7,576 bases of DNA from Nostoc cf. edaphicum LEGE 07299 (lineage in GTDB: Bacteria; Cyanobacteriota; Cyanobacteriia; Cyanobacteriales; Nostocaceae). Position 1 is the stretch's first letter, and every line of letters starts with the position of its first letter. Below are positions 1 through 5,088 of this stretch, in pieces. Where the stretch lies: NCBI RefSeq assembly GCF_015207245.1, contig NZ_JADEXF010000130.1:1-7576 (forward strand), in the 5' to 3' direction. The notes below the pieces were generated by a model. The model made no database searches. It saw only the letters and a list, made by a program, of their open reading frames with translations, and had not been told where the DNA came from. The translations under genes and the position numbers were made by a program.

Positions 1-63
1 AACGGAGTTCTGAGGTGGATTAACGAGTATCAAAGACTCATTGACGAGTGTTATTTATACTAA
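1..63 (+). CDS. Possible C-terminal end of an upstream gene (partial)
   Basis: Frame 1 is open from the window edge to a TAA at 61-63 and reads NGVLRWINEYQRLIDECYLY, a plausible helical protein tail. The other two forward frames stop within the first 30 bases. Twenty codons is too short to prove coding or assign a family, and the same run could occur by chance. If real, the gene would be co-directional with pepA and end about 120 bases before it. No function is proposed. Confidence 0.3.
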   Translation, partial: NGVLRWINEYQRLIDECYLY

Positions 64-79
64 TTTATTAATTTATACT
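41..79 (+). promoter_or_regulatory. Weak candidate promoter region for pepA
   Basis: An AT-rich stretch carries TTGACG (41-46), which resembles a -35 box. TTATTA lies 18 bases downstream (65-70), and TATACT occurs at 56-61 and 74-79. The best -10 match (TATACT) is not at standard spacing from the TTGACG, so the assignment is weak. It is the only promoter-like stretch seen upstream of pepA in the window. Confidence 0.18.
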
Positions 80-93
80 TGCTGACCCCTGCT

Positions 94-113
94 CCCCAAT
101 GCCCCAATGCCCG
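94..113 (+). repeat. Short CCCCAATG tandem repeat (STRR type)
   Basis: Two tandem CCCCAATG units followed by a partial unit lie in the pepA leader. The same family recurs just downstream of pepA at 1740-1774, in the same orientation. Short GC-rich heptamer/octamer arrays of this kind are typical of spacers in heterocyst-forming cyanobacteria. Nothing here indicates a protein-coding or regulatory role. Confidence 0.7.
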
Positions 114-184
114 CTCCTTACACCATGAAACAAGAATTTTGAGCAATACTGGTACAAGAAGGAATATTTACGCAAAATCCCAAA

Positions 185-1666
185 ATGAAAATTCAACCTA
201 GTGATAAGCCTTTACTAGAGTGGGCAGGTGATAGTTTGGCAATTGGATTATTTGAAGATGCAGTAGAGTTAACCGGAGAACTAGCTACTTTAGATCAAAA
301 GTTTTCCGGGGTATTAAAAGAACTGATTACTGAAGAAGAATTTAAAGGTAAAGCCAATAGCACTATTTTCACCCGTGTAAATGCTGATAGCCCAGTGCGG
401 AAATTGATTTTGGTCGGTTTAGGTAAACCAGATGCACTAAAACTAGATACTCTGCGCCGCGCTGCTGCGGCTGTAGCTAGGGTAGGAAAAAAGCAAAAAA
501 GCAAAATTCTGGGTTTTAGTTTTCCATTGTGGAATAACGATCCAGCCGCCAGTGCCCAAGCGATCGCAGAAGGTGTGGAATTAGCACTCTATCAAGATAT
601 TCGCTTTAAATCCGAACCAGAAGATAAAGGTTCACAAATAGAAAGTATAGATTTACTGGGTTTCGGTGGACAAGAAGCCGCCATTACCCGCGCCAATCAA
701 ATTGTTTCTGGGGTAAATTTGGCACGGCAATTAGTGGCAGCACCAGCCAACGCAGTCACACCAATTACCTTAGCCGAAACTGCTCAAGCGATCGCCAAGG
801 ATTATGGTTTACAACTAGAAATTCTGGAACGAGAAGACTGCGAAAAGTTGGGCATGGGTGCATTTTTGGGAGTAGCCCAAGCTTCCGATTTGCCACCAAA
901 ATTTATTCACCTAACTTATAAGCCAGAAGGTACACCCAAAAAGAAATTAGCAATTATTGGCAAAGGTTTAACCTTCGACTCCGGCGGACTCAACATCAAA
1001 GGTGCTGGTAGCGGCATCGAAACTATGAAAATTGATATGGGCGGTGCAGCTGCTACCTTGGGCGCAGCCAAAGCAATTGCTCAAATTAAGCCAGATTCGG
1101 AAGTTCACTTCATCTCCGCTGTAACCGAAAACATGATTAGCGGTCGTGCCATGCGTCCAGGAGACATTCTCACAGCATCAAATGGCAAAACAATCGAAGT
1201 GAACAACACCGACGCTGAAGGACGTTTGACCTTAGCAGATGCCTTAGTGTATACCGACAAATTGGGATTAGATGCGATCGTGGATTTAGCCACCCTGACT
1301 GGTGCCAACGTCATTGCCTTGGGTGAAGATATTGCTGGTTTGTACACTCCCGATGAAGCTGTCGCTTCCCAAATCGAAAAAGCTGCGGAAACTTCAGGAG
1401 AAAAGATTTGGCGGATGCCAATGGAAGAAAAATATTTTGAAGGGTTAAAGTCTGGTATAGCGGATATGAAAAATACAGGCCCGCGTCCAGGTGGTGCAAT
1501 TACCGCTGCCCTTTTCCTCAAGCAATTCGTCAAACAAACCCCTTGGGCACACATAGATATTGCTGGCCCAGTGTGGACAGATAAAGAAAATGGCTACAAC
1601 GGCGCAGGGGCAACTGGTTACGGCGTTCGGACGTTAGTCGATTGGGTGCTGGGAAGTGGTGAATAG
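185..1666 (+). CDS. pepA: Leucyl aminopeptidase, M17 family
   Basis: Cytosolic leucyl aminopeptidase that removes N-terminal residues from peptides using two divalent metal ions; its usual role is peptide turnover. The 493-residue length is normal for bacterial PepA. The N-terminal third (about 1-160) is the variable M17 N domain and the rest is the catalytic domain. The signature [10 protein letters not shown] gives metal/active-site Lys260 and Asp265. Lys272 lies in NIKGAG and Asp284 in [15 protein letters not shown] supplies Asp343, Glu345 and catalytic Arg347. All expected residues by comparison with E. coli PepA are present. No signal peptide or membrane segment is seen. The ATG at 185 begins [10 protein letters not shown], which fits the family; an AGAAGGA run lies too far upstream (about 20 bases) to be a good ribosome site. 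pepA is bracketed by CCCCAATG repeats and separated from plsX by 248 bases, so it is probably its own transcription unit. E. coli PepA also binds DNA, but nothing here tests that. Confidence 0.97.
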   Translation: MKIQPSDKPLLEWAGDSLAIGLFEDAVELTGELATLDQKFSGVLKELITEEEFKGKANSTIFTRVNADSPVRKLILVGLGKPDALKLDTLRRAAAAVARVGKKQKSKILGFSFPLWNNDPAASAQAIAEGVELALYQDIRFKSEPEDKGSQIESIDLLGFGGQEAAITRANQIVSGVNLARQLVAAPANAVTPITLAETAQAIAKDYGLQLEILEREDCEKLGMGAFLGVAQASDLPPKFIHLTYKPEGTPKKKLAIIGKGLTFDSGGLNIKGAGSGIETMKIDMGGAAATLGAAKAIAQIKPDSEVHFISAVTENMISGRAMRPGDILTASNGKTIEVNNTDAEGRLTLADALVYTDKLGLDAIVDLATLTGANVIALGEDIAGLYTPDEAVASQIEKAAETSGEKIWRMPMEEKYFEGLKSGIADMKNTGPRPGGAITAALFLKQFVKQTPWAHIDIAGPVWTDKENGYNGAGATGYGVRTLVDWVLGSGE

Positions 1667-1688
1667 GGAGTCAAGAGGGGAATAGAGT

Positions 1689-1732
1689 AAAGGTTACAGG
1701 GTACAGATTATTCCCTATCACCTGTCACCTTT
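1689..1732 (+). terminator. Imperfect inverted repeat after pepA, possible terminator
   Basis: AAAGGTTACAGG (1689-1700) can pair with CCTGTCACCTTT (1721-1732) with one mismatch around a 20-base loop. It starts 23 bases after the pepA stop, where a 3'-end hairpin would be expected. There is no T-tract after the stem, the loop is long and the stem is only moderately GC-rich. It may therefore be an mRNA 3'-stabilising hairpin or another repeat derivative rather than an intrinsic terminator. Confidence 0.3.
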
Positions 1733-1739
1733 CCCCTAA

Positions 1740-1774
1740 TCCCAATGCCCAATGCCCCATGCCCCATGCCCAAT
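1740..1774 (+). repeat. CCCAATG/CCCCATG tandem repeat array
   Basis: About five tandem units of CCCAATG and CCCCATG type lie between pepA and plsX. They match the family at 94-113 and share its orientation. The array opens a weak reading frame (ATG at 1752) that runs into plsX in another frame and has no protein character, so it is treated as non-coding. The rest of the 1667-1914 spacer holds the inverted repeat at 1689-1732 and an AT-rich plsX leader. Confidence 0.75.
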
Positions 1775-1878
1775 ACTCAACAATTCGTGCTATCTTGAGC
1801 GTGCCAGTAAAAATTGTTGCAATAGTAACAGAATTAATTTGGCGGTCAGAAAATTAAGCTTTTTCGGGCTTTGCCATC

Positions 1879-1887
1879 TGGTAAAAT
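1879..1887 (+). promoter_or_regulatory. Candidate extended -10 promoter element for plsX
   Basis: TGGTAAAAT matches an extended -10 element (TG, one base, then TAAAAT for TATAAT). It would put a transcript start about 20 bases before the plsX ATG. No good -35 box is found at 16-18 bases upstream, although extended -10 promoters depend less on one. A second possibility, TTGAGC (1795-1800) with TGCAAT (1818-1823), has a poorer -10. Confidence 0.25.
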
Positions 1888-1914
1888 TTGTAAGGTTTCT
1901 AGAAGCTGTGAGCA

Positions 1915-2937
1915 ATGGGATCGACTCGTGTACGGATCGCAATTGACGCAATGGGAGGGGATCATGCACCCGGTGAAATCGTTGCTGGCGCATTGCGGGC
2001 AAGAGAAGAATTGGGTGTAGATATATTGTTGGTTGGCGATCCCCAACAAATAGAAGCTGCCTTGCCATCAAAAACAAGTTTAGGGCAGGTAGAGATCGTG
2101 AATGCTGAAGAAGCGATCGCGATGGATGAGGAGCCTTTAAATGCAGTTAGACGCAAACGCAAGGCTTCTATCAATGTAGCGATGGATTTAGTCAAGCAAC
2201 AAAAGGCAGATGCCGTATTTTCGGCTGGTCACTCTGGAGCCGCTATGGCATCAGCTTTGCTCCGTTTAGGACGATTGCCAGGAATCGATCGCCCAGCGAT
2301 CGGGACAGTTTTTCCCACAATTATTGCTGGTAAGCCAGTGCTAGTACTTGATGTTGGCGCAAATGTAGATTGCCGCCCCAAGTTCTTAGAGCAGTTTGGC
2401 GTTATGGGATCGGCTTACAGTAAGTATGTTTTGGGTACAGATGAACCGAAGGTGGGTTTGCTGAATATCGGTGAAGAAGACTCTAAAGGCAAAGATGCAG
2501 CCGTCCGCGCCCACCAACTGCTACGCGAAAATTCCCAAATTAATTTTATTGGCAATGCTGAAGGGCGTGATGTGCTTTCTGGTCGCTTTGATGTAATTGT
2601 CTGCGATGGCTTTGTCGGCAATGTATTGTTAAAATTTGCCGAAGCCGTTGGAGAAGTGATTCTGCAAATTCTGCGGGAAGAATTACCCCAAGGATTGCAC
2701 GGTCAAATCGGTTCCGCACTCTTAAAACCCAACTTGAAGCGGATTAAGCAGCGAATGGATCACGCAGAACATGGTGGTGCTTTACTGCTAGGCGTGGCAG
2801 GAGTCTGTTTTATCGGTCACGGTAGCTCCCAAGCACCTTCAATTTTCAATGCAATTCGCATGGCAAAAGAAGCCGTTGACAACCAGGTGATACAACGAAT
2901 TCAGTCCCAATATATCCTAGAGCGCGAAAGTGGTTAG
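1915..2937 (+). CDS. plsX: Phosphate acyltransferase PlsX
   Basis: Soluble or peripheral enzyme that converts acyl-ACP and phosphate to acyl-phosphate, the acyl donor PlsY uses to make 1-acyl-glycerol-3-phosphate for membrane lipids. The 340 residues are typical for PlsX. The family pattern is complete: DAMGGDHAP at 11-19, GHSGA at 105-109, DVGAN at 146-150, NIGEEDSKG at 184-192, GNAEGRD at 213-219, CDGFVGNV at 230-237, HGGALLLGV at 286-294 and HGSS at 302-305. The ATG at 1915 is preferred because it leaves the short MGSTRVRIAIDAMGG lead normal for the family; no strong Shine-Dalgarno is visible. It heads the conserved order plsX-fabH-fabD, linking fatty acid initiation to phospholipid synthesis. 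Unlike the E. coli cluster, no rpmF lies just upstream. Its TAG stop overlaps the first bases of a heptamer array, so the repeats begin flush with the end of the gene. Confidence 0.97.
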   Translation: MGSTRVRIAIDAMGGDHAPGEIVAGALRAREELGVDILLVGDPQQIEAALPSKTSLGQVEIVNAEEAIAMDEEPLNAVRRKRKASINVAMDLVKQQKADAVFSAGHSGAAMASALLRLGRLPGIDRPAIGTVFPTIIAGKPVLVLDVGANVDCRPKFLEQFGVMGSAYSKYVLGTDEPKVGLLNIGEEDSKGKDAAVRAHQLLRENSQINFIGNAEGRDVLSGRFDVIVCDGFVGNVLLKFAEAVGEVILQILREELPQGLHGQIGSALLKPNLKRIKQRMDHAEHGGALLLGVAGVCFIGHGSSQAPSIFNAIRMAKEAVDNQVIQRIQSQYILERESG

Positions 2938-3098
2938 TCATTGGTCATTAGTCATTGGTCATTGGTCATTAGTCATTCGTCATTAGTCATTCGTCATTAG
3001 TCATTTGCAAAGGACAAATGACAAATGACAAAGGACAAATAACAAAGGACAAATGACAAATGACAAAGGACAAAGGACAAAGGACAAAAGACAAAAAG
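2937..3098 (+). repeat. Two-armed inverted heptanucleotide array between plsX and fabH
   Basis: The left arm is ten contiguous units of GTCATTN in strict 7-base register (2937-3006), with the seventh base varying. After a single G at 3007, the right arm is about thirteen contiguous units of CAAATGA/CAAAGGA type (3008-3098, the last ones degenerate). Right-arm units are reverse complements of GTCATTT or GTCCTTT, so the array is a large imperfect inverted repeat. The best central hairpin pairs 2993-3007 with 3015-3029 (14 of 15 bases) around a 7-base loop. It fills nearly the whole 183-base spacer. A transcript through it could form several alternative stems. The array is of the STRR class known in heterocystous cyanobacteria; any effect on plsX-fabH expression is inference. 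Confidence 0.9.
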
Positions 3099-3108
3099 CT
3101 GATAGCTT

Positions 3109-3113
3109 GGGAG
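3109..3113 (+). promoter_or_regulatory. Ribosome binding site for fabH
   Basis: GGGAG ends 7 bases before the GTG at 3121, good Shine-Dalgarno spacing. It supports the GTG start and lies just outside the repeat array, so fabH keeps its own translation signal. This contrasts with fabD, whose start is inside repeats and has no such signal. Confidence 0.55.
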
Positions 3114-3120
3114 ATTAAGA

Positions 3121-4113
3121 GTGCAAAACTTAGGCGTAGCAATCACCGGAAGCGGCTCGGCAGTACCAGCAACTTCCCTACACAACGAGACATTGAGTGA
3201 ACTAGTTGAAACATCAGATGAGTGGATCGCTACAAGAACGGGAATTCGTGAGCGTCGATTAGCTCTGCCATCTGAGTCCTTGAGTGTACTCGCTACTGCC
3301 GCTAGCAGTCAGGCGATCGCCGCTTCAGGAATTAAACCAGAAGACCTAGACCTGATTCTGCTAGCGACTTCCACCCCTGATGATTTGTTTGGTACTGCTT
3401 GTAAAGTACAGGCGCAATTGGGAGCCACTAACGCAGTCGCCTTTGACTTGACCGCTGCCTGCTCTGGCTTTGTGTTTGGTTTGGTTACAGCAGCCCAATA
3501 CATTAGAACTGGCGCCTATAGAAATGTACTGTTGATAGGGGCAGATATACTCTCTCGCTGGGTTGATTGGGAAGATCGGCGCACTTGTGTATTGTTTGGT
3601 GACGGTGCTGGGGCAGTGGTGTTACAAGCTGCCAAAAGCGATCGCTTATTAGGATTTGCACTTAAAAGTGATGGTACTCAAAATCATTACCTCAACCTTG
3701 CTTATGCAGGAACTTCTCAAGAACTGGTGACTGATGTAAATATCACCAAAGGCACTTACCAACCAATTACGATGAACGGCAAAGAAGTCTATCGTTTTGC
3801 TGTGCAAAAAGTGCCAGAAATCATTGATAAAGCCTTGTTTCAAGCCAACATCAGCGTCGATAAAATAGATTGGCTGATATTACATCAAGCCAATCAACGG
3901 ATTATCGATGCCGTTGCCCAACGACTAAACATCCCAGAACATAAAGTTATAAGTAATCTCGCCCAGTACGGCAATACCTCAGCTGCTTCCATCCCCTTAG
4001 CTTTAGATGAAGCGGTACGACAAGGTAAAATTAAACCCAATGACATCGTTGCGACATCCGGTTTTGGTGCCGGTCTTACCTGGGGCGCGGCAATTTTTCA
4101 ATGGGGAAAATAA
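3121..4113 (+). CDS. fabH: Beta-ketoacyl-ACP synthase III (FabH)
   Basis: Condenses acetyl-CoA with malonyl-ACP to acetoacetyl-ACP, the first step of type II fatty acid synthesis in the cytosol. The 330-residue thiolase-fold protein shows the Cys-His-Asn triad of FabH: Cys114 in LTAACSGF, His255 in LILHQANQR and Asn285 in QYGNTSAAS. The early motif SDEWIATRTGIRERR (32-46), the GDGAGA loop (160-165) and the C-terminal SGFGAGLTWGA segment (313-323) are also typical. The start is GTG at 3121, supported by GGGAG 7 bases upstream and the short normal N-terminus MQNLGVAITGSGSAVP. It lies 183 bases after plsX, nearly all repeat, and 88 bases before fabD. Two HIP1 sites fall in the coding sequence (3313, 3638). 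Co-transcription with plsX and fabD is likely from order and strand but must cross two repeat-rich spacers. Confidence 0.97.
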   Translation: MQNLGVAITGSGSAVPATSLHNETLSELVETSDEWIATRTGIRERRLALPSESLSVLATAASSQAIAASGIKPEDLDLILLATSTPDDLFGTACKVQAQLGATNAVAFDLTAACSGFVFGLVTAAQYIRTGAYRNVLLIGADILSRWVDWEDRRTCVLFGDGAGAVVLQAAKSDRLLGFALKSDGTQNHYLNLAYAGTSQELVTDVNITKGTYQPITMNGKEVYRFAVQKVPEIIDKALFQANISVDKIDWLILHQANQRIIDAVAQRLNIPEHKVISNLAQYGNTSAASIPLALDEAVRQGKIKPNDIVATSGFGAGLTWGAAIFQWGK

Positions 4114-4120
4114 ATATTTT

Positions 4121-4178
4121 GTCATTAGTCATTAGTCATTTGTCTTTTGTGAATGACAAATGACCAATGACAAATGAC
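4121..4178 (+). repeat. Long hairpin formed by heptamer repeats between fabH and fabD
   Basis: Bases 4121-4144 (GTCATTA twice, then GTCATTT and GTC) pair with 4155-4178 at 22 of 24 positions, leaving a 10-base loop (4145-4154). The stem starts 8 bases after the fabH stop and ends 23 bases before the fabD ATG. There is no T-tract after it, so it does not look like an intrinsic terminator. It could stabilise the fabH 3' end, attenuate read-through, or influence access to the fabD start. Pairing is seen in the sequence; the role is inference. Confidence 0.8.
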
Positions 4179-4206
4179 CAATGACCACTGACTATTGACA
4201 AATGAC
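4152..4206 (+). repeat. NAATGAC heptamer array running into the fabD start codon
   Basis: After a 6-base partial unit (4152-4157), units AAATGAC, CAATGAC, AAATGAC, CAATGAC, CACTGAC, TATTGAC and AAATGAC follow in strict 7-base register from 4158 to 4206. The last unit contains the fabD ATG (4202-4204). Each undamaged unit carries an ATG, and each of those upstream ATGs meets an in-frame TGA after five codons. This is the same repeat family as the plsX-fabH spacer, and its first half overlaps the right arm of the 4121-4178 hairpin. Confidence 0.85.
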
Positions 4207-5083
4207 AAAAACTGCATGGGTGTTTCCCGGACAAGGTTCCCAAACGCTGGGAATGGGAATGGATTTACTAGATATACCGTCCGCTAAAGACAAGCTTGCC
4301 AAAGCTGAGGATATTTTGGGCTGGTCTGTAACTGAAATTTGTCAAACTCAAGAAGAGAAGTTATCACAGACGCTATACACTCAGCCAAGTCTTTATGTGG
4401 TAGAAAGCATTCTTGCTGACCTTCTGCGAGAACGAGGACACCAGCCAGATTTAGTTGCTGGCCACAGTTTGGGAGAATATTCTGCCCTTTATGTAGCGGG
4501 TGTCTTTGAGTGGTCAGCTGGTTTATATCTAGTAAAGCGCCGTGCAGAACTCATGGATAGCGCCGTCGGTGGGATGATGGCGGCTTTGATGAATTTTGAC
4601 AGCGAACAGTTGGAAAAAGCCATTGCCGAAAACCCTGATGTGGTGCTGGCGAATGACAATAGTTCGGCTCAGGTAGTAATTTCAGGCACGACTGAGGCTG
4701 TACAAGCAGTGATGACTCAAGTGAAAGCCAAGCGTGCTATTCCCCTAAAAGTTTCTGGAGCATTTCATTCACATTTAATAGCACCAGCGGCGGCGGAATT
4801 TCAAGACATTCTAGAATCTGTGGAATTTCAACCAGCTACTGTTCCAGTGTTGTCTAATGTAGAACCAATTCCATCTATTGATGCCGAGATTTTAAAGCAA
4901 CGCTTGAATAAACAAATGACTGGTTCTGTAAGATGGCGAGAAATTTCTCTGCAATTACCAGCCAATGGCATCGAGCAAGTAGTAGAAATTGGCCCTGGTA
5001 AAGTCCTAACTGGTTTAATTAAACGTAGTAGCCCTGATTTAATATTAAAAAATATCCAGAGTGCTGCTGATTTACCTGGTTAG
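4202..5083 (+). CDS. fabD: Malonyl-CoA:ACP transacylase (FabD)
   Basis: Transfers malonate from CoA to the acyl carrier protein, supplying the extender unit for FabH and the elongating synthases. The 293 residues are close to the usual FabD length (about 290-310). FPGQGSQ at 8-14 contributes Gln11 to the oxyanion hole. GHSLGE at 87-92 holds nucleophile Ser89. Arg114 (KRRAELM) is the expected malonate-carboxylate binder, and His189 (GAFHSHL) is the catalytic histidine. EIGPGKVL (262-269) is also a family motif. No signal peptide or membrane segment is seen. The ATG at 4202 gives the normal start MTKTAWVFPGQGSQ, yet the codon is part of an upstream heptamer unit and no purine-rich ribosome site precedes it. 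The gene ends 5 bases from the stop of the convergent kinase gene. No perfect HIP1 site occurs in it, unlike the other four complete or partial genes. Confidence 0.97.
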   Translation: MTKTAWVFPGQGSQTLGMGMDLLDIPSAKDKLAKAEDILGWSVTEICQTQEEKLSQTLYTQPSLYVVESILADLLRERGHQPDLVAGHSLGEYSALYVAGVFEWSAGLYLVKRRAELMDSAVGGMMAALMNFDSEQLEKAIAENPDVVLANDNSSAQVVISGTTEAVQAVMTQVKAKRAIPLKVSGAFHSHLIAPAAAEFQDILESVEFQPATVPVLSNVEPIPSIDAEILKQRLNKQMTGSVRWREISLQLPANGIEQVVEIGPGKVLTGLIKRSSPDLILKNIQSAADLPG

Positions 5084-5088
5084 TGTTA

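Noticed and set aside
1105..1554. 149-codon reverse ORF inside pepA
   Set aside because: It is a shadow of the strongly conserved pepA frame and has no recognisable domain of its own.
1667..1914. NtcA-type (GTA-N8-TAC) operator before plsX
   Set aside because: No correctly spaced GTA...TAC pair was found in the spacer on reading it.
1752..1946. 64-codon forward ORF starting in the CCCCATG repeat before plsX
   Set aside because: It starts in repeat DNA, is rich in Cys/Asn/Ser with no domain character, and overlaps the true plsX start in another frame.
2937..3098. CRISPR-like array
   Set aside because: Units are 7 bases with no unique spacers and no cas genes nearby, so this is a tandem/inverted STRR array.
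3008..3098. Mini-ORF chain like that before fabD in the plsX-fabH array
   Set aside because: Here the ATGs do not form a regular five-codon series, none ends next to the fabH start, and fabH has its own Shine-Dalgarno.
2997..3185. 62-codon reverse ORF across the plsX-fabH array
   Set aside because: Its repetitive LSFVxCHLSF pattern is just translation of the heptamers; it also overlaps the start of fabH antisense.
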